Assembly (NCBI RefSeq): GCF_003730135.1
Contig: NZ_RJVO01000001.1
Coordinates: 979,434 to 1,043,433 of the forward strand
Direction: 5' to 3'
From: Stagnimonas aquatica
GTDB taxonomy: Bacteria; Pseudomonadota; Gammaproteobacteria; Nevskiales; Nevskiaceae
DNA: 64,000 nucleotides
Positions 1-9,157 of this stretch are shown here, piece by piece. Position numbers and translations under genes: made by a program. How positions within the stretch are numbered: the first letter of the stretch is position 1; the number at the start of each line of letters is the position of its first letter. The notes under the pieces are model-generated. The model did not search any database. It saw only the letters and a program-made list of their open reading frames with translations, and was not told the origin of the DNA.

Positions 1-1617
1 TTCGCGGATCCGCTCGGCCACGCCGCCGGCCTGCTGTCGCGAGCAGGCCGGCAGGAGAACGGCGAACTCCTCTCCGCCAAGGCGGCCGACCAGATCGGTT
101 GCGGTGGTCGAGGCCAGGATCCGCCTTGCCGCGATGGCGAGCACCTTGTCTCCGGCGGGATGTCCGTAGGCGTCGTTGATCGACTTGAAATAGTCGATGT
201 CCAGCATCAGCAGCGTCGCCGGCATCAGCGCCGCGTCGTTCGCTGTGATGAAGGCGGTGGCGCGGCCGATGAAGGCACGACGGGTGAGGACTTGCGTCAG
301 TTGGTCCTCGGAGGCCACGCGCTCCAGTTCGGCGCGCAGCTTTTCGCGCTCCTGGGCGATCAGGTAGTTGTCGTGCACGTCGGTGCTGGTGCCGCACCAG
401 CGCGTGATCTGCCCCAGCTCGTCACGGATCGGCAGCGCCATGACCCTTAGCCAGCGGTATTCGCCAGACCGGTGGCGAAACCGGTAGTCGATGTCGTAGG
501 GCTCGCCAGTCGTGCGCGCCTTGTCCCAGACCGTCGAGACCATCGGCCAGTGGTCGGGGTAGACCAGTTGTTTCCAGGTGTTCTCGACGATGTCCTTTGG
601 CTCGATTCCCGTGAACTCGCTCCAGCGGGCCGAGAAATAGTCGTGCCGGCCTTCGGCGTCGCAGCTCCACACGATCTGCGGCAGCGTCTCCGTCAGGGTC
701 TGAAACTGGAAGCGACTGTCGGCCAGCGCCGAGGCCGTTTCCATCTGGTCGGTGACGTCGATCACCACGCCCAGCATCCGCGCGAACTGCTTGTGCTCGT
801 TGTAGGCGGGTCTGGCGGAGGTGATGACCCAGCGCACGCCGCCCTCCCGCGACACGACCCGGTAGCGGCAGCGGTACGGCGTTTCCGTCGCCAAGGCATC
901 GCCCAGCGCCTTGTTCACCTTGGGGCGGTCATCGGGATGAATGGCCTGAATGAAGAGCGCACTGTCCACGCCCGACTGATAATCCAATTCAGACAGGCCA
1001 TACATGCGAGCCACATTGGCATCGGCGGTGCTCGTCCGGGTGCGCACATCCAGCGTCCAGATGCCAACCATGCCCGAGGATTCAAGCGCCAGGCGCAGAC
1101 GTTGTTCCGAGTCCGACAGTCCCTGGACGCGCCGGATGTGCGGGGTGACTTCCGAGGCGGTGCCGAGCACGGCGATCACGTTTCCGGCTGTGGCGGTCAC
1201 CGGGGTGAAGTCCAGGTTGAACCAGCGCGTGGCGGAGGCGCTGTCACTGTTCAGCGGATTTGGCTGATCGCTGAAGTGGAGGGTTTCACCGCGCCGCGTT
1301 TTTTTTAGCACGGCGGAATAGAACGGCGCCAACCCGGGCAGCGCGGTCAGCACGGATCGTCCGTTGATCGCCGAGCCGGGTTCGGCGAGCAGCGACTGTG
1401 CTTCGGCATTGGCGGCGAGGACGCCTTCAGGGCCGACCATCAGGATCATCGGCGCCGAGGCGTGGGCGACGAGTCGCATGACCGCGAGCAGGGCAGGCTC
1501 CCACTCGGTGAACGGAGGAAGCCCTGCGGAAGGCCAGTCCAGCGAGGCCTGAAGCGCGAGCCAGTCGCTCGGGGACCGCTGGTGGTGGTGAGCTTCCGAA
1601 AGCTGAGTGCTGTTCAT
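1..1617 (-). CDS. PAS-PAS-PAS-GGDEF diguanylate cyclase, C-terminus cut by window edge
   Basis: The gene reads leftwards from an ATG at 1617 and is still open at base 1, so about 539 codons are visible and the end of the catalytic domain is missing. I read a weak PAS-like region near residues 45-120, then two clear PAS_3-type domains near 160-275 and 295-400, then a GGDEF domain whose GGEEF signature lies near residue 507. Proteins of this build make cyclic di-GMP from two GTP, with the PAS domains sensing a signal. No signal peptide or membrane span is evident, so it is probably cytoplasmic. The position of the RxxD product-inhibition site reads TATD, suggesting no I-site feedback. The signal and ligand are unknown. 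Confidence 0.9.
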   Translation of the reverse strand, partial: MNSTQLSEAHHHQRSPSDWLALQASLDWPSAGLPPFTEWEPALLAVMRLVAHASAPMILMVGPEGVLAANAEAQSLLAEPGSAINGRSVLTALPGLAPFYSAVLKKTRRGETLHFSDQPNPLNSDSASATRWFNLDFTPVTATAGNVIAVLGTASEVTPHIRRVQGLSDSEQRLRLALESSGMVGIWTLDVRTRTSTADANVARMYGLSELDYQSGVDSALFIQAIHPDDRPKVNKALGDALATETPYRCRYRVVSREGGVRWVITSARPAYNEHKQFARMLGVVIDVTDQMETASALADSRFQFQTLTETLPQIVWSCDAEGRHDYFSARWSEFTGIEPKDIVENTWKQLVYPDHWPMVSTVWDKARTTGEPYDIDYRFRHRSGEYRWLRVMALPIRDELGQITRWCGTSTDVHDNYLIAQEREKLRAELERVASEDQLTQVLTRRAFIGRATAFITANDAALMPATLLMLDIDYFKSINDAYGHPAGDKVLAIAARRILASTTATDLVGRLGGEEFAVLLPACSRQQAGGVAERIRE

Positions 1618-1836
1618 CCCCGCCTCCCCTGAGCTGCCGCTCCGATGCTGGCGCATCGTCGATCCCGGCTCGGTGACGGACCCGATGACGGCACGGGGCC
1701 GTCTACGGTTACCGAGCTTGGTCCCATCCCTTGAAGAATCGCTTCTGGTGCCGCCCCTAGCGGCTGTCTGAACAATAGCGGAGCCGCCCCGGCAGGGGCT
1801 AGTGCCGAACGTCCGCGCCGGGACGCCGGCCGTCCG

Positions 1837-3171
1837 CTACCCCGCCTCGACCAGGCGCAAACTCCGCGTCGCCTTGAAGCGGAACCGCCCGCGTCCGGTC
1901 TTCTCGATGGCGAGGTAGTCGCAGCGCTCGGCTAAACGACGGCTGAGCAGGATCAAGCGGGTTTCCAGGTTGTCGCCGACTTCCGGCAGTCGCAGCGTCG
2001 CGTCCAGGCGCAGCTCGCGGTTGCAGAACTCGACGCGGCCGCCTTCGGCATGGGCCTTGGCGAGCTTCCAGAAGATGGCGCCGGCCACGCCTTTGATGAG
2101 GTAGTCCTCGCCGAGAAAGATGCTGTCGTCGGCGGCGTAGTGGCGCACCTGCACCGGCGCGCCGAGCGGGCGTGGTGATGCGGTCTCGGGCTCGCCCTCG
2201 TCTTCGGCGGCGGACTGCTGCAACAACTGGATGGCGGTGCCGAGCTGGGCGCCGTAGGCGGAGAGCGCGTCTTCGTCGTCGTAGCCAAAGCGGCGGTCCT
2301 CGGGGCTCTCGGCGTAGAGCACGCCGAGCAGGCGGCTGCCCGCGACGATGGGCACGGCGAGCTGGCTGTGCGGCTCGGCGAGGCCGGGGAAGGGAATCTC
2401 GCGCGGCAGCGTTTCGCCACCGCCCAGCGCAAGCGCGGCCTCGCGCTGGGCGCGCACATAGCTGTATTCGGCGGTGGCGTGTGGCACGCAGATGGCGGTG
2501 CGCTGCTGGGCGGCGACACCGATCACGCCATCGCCGACGGCGATCTCGGAGCCGACGCCGGAGCGCGCGTAGCCCAGGCTGGCGACGGTGTAGAGGCGGT
2601 CACCGGCCTCGGCGAGCAGCAGCAGCAGGCTGTGTTCAACGCCGAAGCAGTCGCGCAGCGTCGCCAGCGCCTGATCGAACAGGGCGTCCAGCTCCTGGCT
2701 GGCGGCGAGCCGGGCGCTGGCCTGACGCAGGGCCGCGAGCAGGTTGCGGCGCGGTGCTTCCACCGCCAGCACCGGGCCGGGCACCGGCTGGATGTCGAGC
2801 ACCCGGTAGACATCGGAGCCACGCAGCCGGAACACGCCGGCCATGCCCTCGTGCGAGGCGATGCCGGCGAGCTTGGCCTTCATGCGCTCGAACAGCGGGC
2901 CTGCGCTCTCGGTGCGCAGGTAGCGCAGCCGCAACTGGTAGCTGGCGCCGCTGAGCGGGTTGACCACCGTCACCCGCACCTCGGGGTTGGCGAGCACGTT
3001 CTCGCGGGTCTTGCTGAAAAACTGGAAGGACAGCGCCGCGTGCTCGCTGTCCACGTAGTCCACCTGCGAGACGAAGGTGACGTTGGGCGTGCCATCGGCG
3101 GCGCAGGTGGCGAGCGTGCCCGGGATGCTGCCGTCCAGGCAGTCGCGGATGGCGTCGAGCGTGAGCTTCAT
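1837..3171 (-). CDS. Split-barrel FMN-binding / GAF protein
   Basis: This 444-residue protein joins a pyridoxamine-5'-phosphate-oxidase-like split barrel (about residues 1-125), a GAF domain (about 150-325) and a C-terminal region (about 355-444) containing the phrase GRVEFCNRELRLD that looks like a small winged-helix output domain. Split barrels of this class bind flavins or haem, and GAF domains bind small ligands or cofactors, so a cytoplasmic redox or flavin sensor is plausible. Its ATG overlaps the TGA of the upstream gene (ATGA, 3168-3171), so the two are translationally coupled. No catalytic output domain is recognisable and the exact function is unknown. Confidence 0.75.
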   Translation of the reverse strand: MKLTLDAIRDCLDGSIPGTLATCAADGTPNVTFVSQVDYVDSEHAALSFQFFSKTRENVLANPEVRVTVVNPLSGASYQLRLRYLRTESAGPLFERMKAKLAGIASHEGMAGVFRLRGSDVYRVLDIQPVPGPVLAVEAPRRNLLAALRQASARLAASQELDALFDQALATLRDCFGVEHSLLLLLAEAGDRLYTVASLGYARSGVGSEIAVGDGVIGVAAQQRTAICVPHATAEYSYVRAQREAALALGGGETLPREIPFPGLAEPHSQLAVPIVAGSRLLGVLYAESPEDRRFGYDDEDALSAYGAQLGTAIQLLQQSAAEDEGEPETASPRPLGAPVQVRHYAADDSIFLGEDYLIKGVAGAIFWKLAKAHAEGGRVEFCNRELRLDATLRLPEVGDNLETRLILLSRRLAERCDYLAIEKTGRGRFRFKATRSLRLVEAG

Positions 3172-3659
3172 GGCAGCGCCGCGCCCGCGCCCGGCCCCGG
3201 GGTCTGGCTGTAGGCGGCCTCGGGCTGGAACACCACCGCCACCGGCGCCGGTGCCAGCACTTGCAGCAGCACGCGCACCAGGGCTTCGGGGAAGTGCAGC
3301 TTGGCGAGATCGGCGACAAAGGCGCGGGCGTAACGCTCGCGCAGCGCCTCGTCCTCGGCGCTGCCGGCCTCGACACGCGCATCGCGGCCCTTGAGTTGCA
3401 GTGTGCGGTTGCTGGTCGGCTGCGAGAAGGTCACCGCGACCCGGCCACCGGCGGCGATGTCGGCGAGCAGGCCGCCGGCCCGCACCGGGCAGAACAGCAG
3501 CCGCACCTGGCGCCCGTCGGCGTTCACCGCGCAGCCGATCGCTCGTGCCATGGATGGCAGGTGCTCGGCGTTGACGCTGCCGGCGGTGATCGACACGCCG
3601 CCCTGGATGAACGCCTGGTGCTCGGCGGCAAGAGTCAGGGCGGCGGCGCGGGAGGGCAT
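3168..3659 (-). CDS. Pyridoxamine 5'-phosphate oxidase-family protein
   Basis: This 163-residue protein has the fold signature of the PNPOx-like flavin-binding split barrel: a start rich in small residues (ITAGSVNAEHLPSMARAIGC), a strand with the phrase VRLLFCP, and the segment VAVTFSQPTSNRTLQLKG. It is a single domain with no signal peptide. It overlaps the next gene by four bases, and that gene starts with a second split barrel, so the two products may form a heterodimer or successive steps of one flavin- or haem-dependent process. The family is broad and the substrate cannot be named from sequence. Confidence 0.7.
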   Translation of the reverse strand: MPSRAAALTLAAEHQAFIQGGVSITAGSVNAEHLPSMARAIGCAVNADGRQVRLLFCPVRAGGLLADIAAGGRVAVTFSQPTSNRTLQLKGRDARVEAGSAEDEALRERYARAFVADLAKLHFPEALVRVLLQVLAPAPVAVVFQPEAAYSQTPGPGAGAALP

Positions 3660-3723
3660 CGCCGGATGATAGCGAGCGGCTTGGGGCCTGTTAACGCGCT
3701 GGCGCGCGCGGTGTCACCCGGGT

Positions 3724-4602
3724 CTACGCCTCGGTCTCCAGCCGCCACCAGCGCACCACCGGCGCACCCAGGCGCACGAACTCCGCCTCGCGCTGCCGCC
3801 AGATCCGCCGGTAACGGTAGAACGGCACGCTGGGGAACAGGTGATGGATCAGGTGGTAGTTCTGGTAGAGGAACAGCCAGCGCATCAAGGGCTCGCCGCC
3901 GGCACGGACATTGGTGGCGGCGTAGGGGTTGTGCGACTGCTCCACCGCGTGCGGATGGTGCGGCAGGTAGTTGAAGGCGCAGGCCAGCCAGAGGATCGCC
4001 AGCCGCGAGGGCAGCAGCCAGTACAGCGTCGCCTCGTGGCCATAGCCGAGCGCGCAGGCGGTGAGGTAGGCGCCCAGGATCAGCGCCACGGTGCTGACGA
4101 TGGCGAGCTGGTCCTTGGCCGGGATGCGCGCGCGGTCGCGCAGGATCAGCCAGGCGTAGTAGAGATCGGCGGTGGCCCAGTGCAGCGGCAGCAGCCAGGG
4201 CGAGCGCGCCTCGCCACTCCAGAGGTCGGGGTCGCGCCCGGCCTCGTTGGTGTAGCGGTGGTGGGCGAAGTGCGCGTAGCGGAAGGCGGTCACCGAGCCG
4301 ACGATGCCCAGGAAGCTGCCAGCGACACCCGCCACCAGGTCGTTGAGGCGCGGGTGGCCGCGCAGCAGCGAGCGGTGCACCCCGTCGTGCAGCACGGTGA
4401 ACTGCATGAACGCCGCCACCGTTTGCAGGGCCACCGCCAGCGCCGGGTGCAGGTGGCCCTCGACGCCGCCCCAGAGCGCGCCGCCCCAGATCAGCAGCGC
4501 CAGCGCGAACAGGCCGAGGCTGGGCCAGGCGATGGCGGGTGCCTGGTAGAGCGGGTCTTTGGGCACGCCGGGGCGTGGTGCAGCCGGGACGTTGGGGCGC
4601 AC
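3724..4602 (-). CDS. Membrane fatty-acid desaturase (three histidine boxes)
   Basis: This 292-residue integral membrane protein has the three histidine clusters of acyl-lipid/acyl-CoA desaturases: HDGVH at about 72-76, HFAHH at 111-115 and HLIHH at 250-254, which hold the di-iron centre. Hydrophobic stretches lie at about 27-48, 55-70, 92-106 and 170-210. It would introduce double bonds into membrane acyl chains or hydroxylate a related lipid such as a carotenoid; the sequence does not separate these. The chosen GTG start at 4602 follows a strong GGAGGAG ribosome-binding site. Its promoter carries a palindrome typical of a TetR-family operator, consistent with control of unsaturation. Confidence 0.88.
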   Translation of the reverse strand: MRPNVPAAPRPGVPKDPLYQAPAIAWPSLGLFALALLIWGGALWGGVEGHLHPALAVALQTVAAFMQFTVLHDGVHRSLLRGHPRLNDLVAGVAGSFLGIVGSVTAFRYAHFAHHRYTNEAGRDPDLWSGEARSPWLLPLHWATADLYYAWLILRDRARIPAKDQLAIVSTVALILGAYLTACALGYGHEATLYWLLPSRLAILWLACAFNYLPHHPHAVEQSHNPYAATNVRAGGEPLMRWLFLYQNYHLIHHLFPSVPFYRYRRIWRQREAEFVRLGAPVVRWWRLETEA

Positions 4603-4628
4603 GGGGTTTCTCCTCCACAGTGCTAAAA

Positions 4629-4658
4629 ATTAAACGGTCAGTTTATTAGACGCAGCAA
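4629..4658 (-). promoter_or_regulatory. Promoter with TetR-type operator for the desaturase
   Basis: Reading the minus strand, TTGCTG (4653-4658) and TTTAAT (4629-4634) are good -35 and -10 hexamers separated by 18 bases. The palindrome TAAACTGACCGTTTA (4631-4645) fills most of the spacer and overlaps the -10. An AAAC-N5-GTTT palindrome in this position is the usual layout of a TetR-family repressor site. The GGAGGAG ribosome-binding site and GTG start follow about 20 bases downstream. No TetR gene is present in the window. Confidence 0.6.
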
Positions 4659-4777
4659 AGCCGCTCCCGTCAACTGCGGTTGCTGATGGTTTGCTGTGAG
4701 GGCAAGGCCGGCCCGGCGGTGCGCCGCTACCCGGGCAGGCCGCGACCGCGCCGGCTTCGACGCCCGGCAAACCCCGT

Positions 4778-5887
4778 CTAGACCAGGGTTTCGCTCATCC
4801 GCGAGCGCATGTCGAACATCGCCGCCGGACGATCCGGGTGCTCGGTGCGGATCTTCGCCACCTCCGGCAGCAGCTCCAGGAACAGGCTGGTGAGGCGCGG
4901 ATCGAAATGCTTGCCGGACTGCTCGCGCAGATAGGCCACGGCGTTCTCCACCGGCCAGGCTGGCTTGTAGGGGCGCTCGCTGGTGAGCGCGTCGAACACG
5001 TCGGCCAGGGCGACGATGCGCCCCACCAGGGGAATCTCCTCGCCCTTCAGGCCGCGCGGGTAGCCGGAGCCGTCCCACTTCTCGTGATGGGTGAGGGCGA
5101 TGCGGCGGGCGATCTTCAGCACCGGCGCGTCGTGCTTGCCGATGATGCCGGCGCCGATGCCGGGGTGCATGCGCATCACCCGCCATTCGTCCGGGGTCAG
5201 CGGGCTGGCCTTCAGCAGGATGCGGTCGGGCACGCCGATCTTGCCGAGATCGTGCATGGGCGCGGCCTGCTCGATCAGCTCGGCTTCGGCCTCGGAGAGC
5301 CCGGCGGCCCGCGCCAGCAGGGCGCTGACCCGGCTCATGCGCTGGATATGGGCGCCGGTTTCGTCGTCCTTGTACTCGGCGGCGACGCGCAGTCGCCGCA
5401 CCAGCTCCAGGTGGGCGTTGGCCACCTCGCGGGTGCGGGTCTGCACCAGGCTGGCGAGCTGGCGCTTCTGTGCGTAGAGCTGCTGGTGCAGGCGCAGACG
5501 GGCAAAGGTCACCGCCACGTCGAAAGGCGCGCGCAGGTAGTCCTGGGCGCCGGCGTCGAAGGCGGCCAGCTCGGTCTTGGAACTGGCCGGAGCGTTGAAG
5601 AACAGCACCGGCGTGAAGCGGGTGCGGACATTGCGCTGCAGGCGCTGGCAGATGCTCACCGGGTCGAAGTCGGCGACCGAGGCGTCGACCAGGATCAGCT
5701 CCGGCGGCGGGTCGAGGAATTCCAGCACCGGCCCCAGCTCCGGGTGGCCGATGAACAGTGGCTGCGGACCCAGCCGGCTGATCAGGCCGCGCAGGGCATC
5801 GCCCTGGTCGGCGCCATCGGCGACCACGAGAATGGTGGACTTCCGGTTTTCTACCTCCACAACCTGCTCCCAGGGGCCGAGCGCCAC
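4778..5887 (-). CDS. HD-GYP cyclic-di-GMP phosphodiesterase response regulator
   Basis: This 369-residue protein starts with a receiver domain (about 17-130) and continues through a short coiled linker into an HD-GYP domain (about 165-350). The receiver keeps the phospho-acceptor Asp (D68 in LILVDAS), but the usual Lys before the Pro of the last strand is Ala (YLRAPFD). The HD-GYP domain carries HDLGKIGVPD, HHEKWDGSGYP and the downstream ALADVFDALT, so the metal site looks intact and hydrolysis of cyclic di-GMP is expected, as in RpfG. The true start may be a few codons inside the ORF. No adjacent kinase in the same orientation is fused to it, although a hybrid-like sensor kinase lies just upstream at 6023-9157. 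Confidence 0.9.
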   Translation of the reverse strand: MALGPWEQVVEVENRKSTILVVADGADQGDALRGLISRLGPQPLFIGHPELGPVLEFLDPPPELILVDASVADFDPVSICQRLQRNVRTRFTPVLFFNAPASSKTELAAFDAGAQDYLRAPFDVAVTFARLRLHQQLYAQKRQLASLVQTRTREVANAHLELVRRLRVAAEYKDDETGAHIQRMSRVSALLARAAGLSEAEAELIEQAAPMHDLGKIGVPDRILLKASPLTPDEWRVMRMHPGIGAGIIGKHDAPVLKIARRIALTHHEKWDGSGYPRGLKGEEIPLVGRIVALADVFDALTSERPYKPAWPVENAVAYLREQSGKHFDPRLTSLFLELLPEVAKIRTEHPDRPAAMFDMRSRMSETLV

Positions 5888-6022
5888 CGTATTCCAGTCG
5901 CTAAGGTTACATAACCGTAGCTCATCGCGTCTCCCGGTTATCGGCCCAGGCCGGCCGGGGGGCGGGACCCAAGCAGAACGCAGGGATCGTGCCGCTGATG
6001 ACAGCCCCGGAGGCGCTTGCGC

Positions 6023-9000
6023 TCATCCCGCGTCCAGGCCCCAGCGGCCGGCCAGGCGCCGGAGTTCGCGCTCGGCGCTGTCGAAGTCGTAGGCCGACAG
6101 CTGGCGCTCCAGCAGCTCCAGCTCGCGCTCGCGGCCGCTGGCCATCAGCAGGGCGCGCAGCCTCAGCGCTTTGCCGCGAGCGGCGGTGTCGTGCTGGCGC
6201 AGCAGCTCCAGCAAGCCCTGCACGCACTCGCTCAGGGGCTCTTCCGGTGCCTCCAGCGGTCCCAGCGTGCGCGACAGGTCCAGGGGCTCCGGCAGCCCCA
6301 GCGGCAGCACCACGGTGAACACCGTGCCGACCCGCAGCTGACTGCGTACCTGGATGTCGCCACCCATCAGGCGCACCAGCTCCTGGGTGATGGTCAGGCC
6401 CAGGCCGGTGCCGCCGTGACGGCGGCTGGCGCTGTCGTCGGCCTGCTCGAAGGCGTCGAACACCCGCGAGAGCTGGCCTTCGTCCATGCCGATGCCGGTG
6501 TCGCTGACTTCGAACGCCACCATCGCTGTGCCGTCATGGGCTCCGTCGCCGGCCGGCCGGATACGCAGTCGGACCTCGCCCGCGTCCGTGAACTTGGTGG
6601 CATTGGCCAGCAGGTTCAGCAGCACCTGCTGGATGCGCAGGGCGTCGCCCACCAGCTGTCGCGGCAGGCCTGGCTCCTGCTGGATGCTGAACCGCAGGCC
6701 CTTCTCGGCCGCCGGGGCGCCGGCCAGCAGCTGCAGGCCGTCGATCAGCTCGCGCAGCGAGAACGGCACCGGCATCAGCTTGAGCTTCTGCGCCTCCAGC
6801 TTGGAGAACTCCAGGATGTCGTTGAGCAGGCGCAGCAGGGCCTTGGCGGCGCGGTTGATCTTGTCGAGGCGCTCGCGCTGCGCCGGCTCCTGCTCGGCAC
6901 TGAGCGCCAGGTGCGAAAGGCCGATCACCGCGTTCATCGGGGTGCGGATCTCGTGGCTCATATTGGCCAGGAAGCGGCTCTTGGCCTGGTTGGCGGCCTC
7001 GGCGGCGGCGCTGGCGCGGCGCAGGTCCTGTTCCAGGGTCTTCTGCTCGGTGGCGTCGAGCACCACGCCGTTCCAGATCAGCTCGCCGTCCGCCTCCCGC
7101 CGTCCGGTGGTGGTGACCCGCACCCAGCGCGGCTGGCTTTCGCCCGGCAGGTTCAGGCAGTAGTCCAGCGACACCGGTCTGCCGCGTTCCACCGCCAGGG
7201 CCAGGGCTTGCCGGGAGCGCTCCCGGTCTGCCTCGCTGAGCAGCGAATCAAACACCGACGACGGTTGGCCGAGCACCTGCTCCGAGGACAAACCGGTGAT
7301 GCGAGTTACGCCTTCGCTGAGATAGGTGAAGAACTCCCGGCCGGCGAGGTCGCGCTTGAGCTGCCAGACCGTGCCCGGGAAGTTGGCGATGATGTCGTCC
7401 AGCCGCGAGCGGGCGTCGGCGAGCGCGGCTTCCAGCCGTCGCCGCTCGGTCATGTCCTGCAGCACGCCGGTCCACACCGGTTCGCCATCGGGGTTGCGGC
7501 TGACATTGGCGCGCACCAGCAGGTGTCGCAGCCGACCGTCGGTGGCCCGCAGGCGGACTTCCTGCTCGACCATGCTCCCATCCAGCGCCGACTGCGCGAG
7601 GTTGGTGAGCAGCCGTTCGCGGTCACGTTCCTGCACCGTGCTCAGGGTGGCTTCGGCATCGCCGAGGTGATCGGCCACCGGCCGGCCGGTGACGGCGGTG
7701 ACGCCCTCGCTGACGTATTCCACCAGGTAGCGGCCGTTGCTCAGCCGCAGTCGCCAGACGGCGCCGGGCACGCTGTCGATCAGCTCCTTCATCCGCTGTC
7801 GCGCGGCCATCAACTCCTGCTTCACCTCGGCGGCACGGGTGGCGTCGAGCGTGATGCCGTTCCAGACCAGGCTGCCGTCCGGTTCGCGGTGCGCGACGGC
7901 GGCGGAGCGCACCCACACCCAGCGGCCATCGGCGGTCTTCAGCCGATAGCGCTCCTCGCCAAGGCTGTCGTCCTCGGTCAAGCGCTGGATCAGCGCCGCC
8001 AGGCGCTCGCGGTCCTCGGGGTGCACCATCGCGAACGGCTGCGATTGCATCAGGGCATTGGTCTCCGCCGGCGTGCGTCCGGTGATCCTGACGATGCCTT
8101 CGGAGAGATAGCCGTAGTGCTGCCGCCCGTCCGGCTCCCTGCGGAACTGCCACAGCGCGCCGGGAATGCCGGCGGCCAGCTCGCGCAGCCGCCGCTCGGC
8201 CTGCTCGGCCCGGCTCTGGGCGCGGCGACGCTTCTGGATCTCCGCGCGCAGCCAGAGTATCCACAGGATCGCCAGTACCAGCAGGAAGACGGTGCCAACC
8301 ACCAGGTTGCGCTGCGCCGGTGACAGGCGGTCGACCACCTTGATCTGCGGGGCGGTCAACCAGCGGGCGCGCAGGGCAAGCAAGTGTTCCGGTGGGATCG
8401 CGCGCAGGGCCTTCTCAAGGATCGCTGCCTGCTCGGGCCAGTCCCGACGGACCGCGAACTTCAGCTCATTGGTCAGTCCGTCCACCGGCGCGGTGATCTG
8501 CAGATTGCTCAAGCCGAGCAGCTGGATCTGGTAGTTGGCGCTGGCCAAGGGAAGTACCGTTGCGGCTGCGCGCCCGACCGCAACGGCGGTGAGGGCTTCA
8601 CGAATATCGCCCACACCCGCCTGACGCACTTGAGGTTCGTGCCGCCTCAGCCATTCCGAGGCGGCGACCCCACGCACCACGGCCACGGTTTGTCCGCGCA
8701 ACTCGGCCAGACTATTGATGTACGGACTGTCGTTGCGAGTGATGATGACCTCGAACAGTTCCATGTATGGGGCGCTGAAGCGCAGGAACGCTCGCCGGTC
8801 GGGGGTTTCGACCGCCGTCGTGAGCAGGTCTACCTCCGCGCTGCGCGCGGCTTCCAGCGTCGCCGCCCAGCTGTCTTTTCGCACCAGCTCGTAACGCTGG
8901 CCGGTGAGCGCCGCGATCTCGTTAAGCAGATCGTGCGCCAGACCGGAATGCCGGCCCTGCTCGTCCAGGAACTCGAACGGCGGCCAGGCCGGATCGGCGC

Positions 9001-9157
9001 CGAAGCGCACGACCGGGTTCTGTTGCAGAAAAGCCTGTTCCTCGGGCGTCAGCTGCGCTCGGAAATCGGCAACCGTAGCCTCCTGATGGGAGGCCAAGGC
9101 CGCTGTCGCCGACAGCAGCAGCGTCGCAGCCGCGACGGCGGCGCGCAGGGACGACAT
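6023..9157 (-). CDS. Periplasmic-sensor PAS histidine kinase (BvgS-like, without receiver)
   Basis: The 1044-residue protein has a signal peptide (1-22), a type-3 solute-binding domain (about 35-265, with FGADPAWPPFEFLD), one transmembrane helix (about 285-305), three PAS domains (about 325-440, 455-570, 585-705), a HisKA domain with SHEIRTPMN (phospho-His near 735) and an HATPase_c domain with N and G boxes (to about 955). This is the VFT-TM-PAS-kinase plan of BvgS/EvgS, but no receiver or intact Hpt follows. The last 85 residues are helical and resemble the tail of such proteins. It probably binds a small periplasmic solute. Its ATG overlaps the TGA of the TerC gene (ATGA), so the two are co-translated. 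The HD-GYP regulator 135 bases downstream is a candidate partner. Confidence 0.9.
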   Translation of the reverse strand: MSSLRAAVAAATLLLSATAALASHQEATVADFRAQLTPEEQAFLQQNPVVRFGADPAWPPFEFLDEQGRHSGLAHDLLNEIAALTGQRYELVRKDSWAATLEAARSAEVDLLTTAVETPDRRAFLRFSAPYMELFEVIITRNDSPYINSLAELRGQTVAVVRGVAASEWLRRHEPQVRQAGVGDIREALTAVAVGRAAATVLPLASANYQIQLLGLSNLQITAPVDGLTNELKFAVRRDWPEQAAILEKALRAIPPEHLLALRARWLTAPQIKVVDRLSPAQRNLVVGTVFLLVLAILWILWLRAEIQKRRRAQSRAEQAERRLRELAAGIPGALWQFRREPDGRQHYGYLSEGIVRITGRTPAETNALMQSQPFAMVHPEDRERLAALIQRLTEDDSLGEERYRLKTADGRWVWVRSAAVAHREPDGSLVWNGITLDATRAAEVKQELMAARQRMKELIDSVPGAVWRLRLSNGRYLVEYVSEGVTAVTGRPVADHLGDAEATLSTVQERDRERLLTNLAQSALDGSMVEQEVRLRATDGRLRHLLVRANVSRNPDGEPVWTGVLQDMTERRRLEAALADARSRLDDIIANFPGTVWQLKRDLAGREFFTYLSEGVTRITGLSSEQVLGQPSSVFDSLLSEADRERSRQALALAVERGRPVSLDYCLNLPGESQPRWVRVTTTGRREADGELIWNGVVLDATEQKTLEQDLRRASAAAEAANQAKSRFLANMSHEIRTPMNAVIGLSHLALSAEQEPAQRERLDKINRAAKALLRLLNDILEFSKLEAQKLKLMPVPFSLRELIDGLQLLAGAPAAEKGLRFSIQQEPGLPRQLVGDALRIQQVLLNLLANATKFTDAGEVRLRIRPAGDGAHDGTAMVAFEVSDTGIGMDEGQLSRVFDAFEQADDSASRRHGGTGLGLTITQELVRLMGGDIQVRSQLRVGTVFTVVLPLGLPEPLDLSRTLGPLEAPEEPLSECVQGLLELLRQHDTAARGKALRLRALLMASGRERELELLERQLSAYDFDSAERELRRLAGRWGLDAG

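Noticed and set aside
6017..8323. 768-residue open frame on the plus strand
   Set aside because: Antisense shadow of the sensor kinase; it shows no recognisable domain, and the minus-strand frame has clear PAS, HisKA and HATPase motifs.
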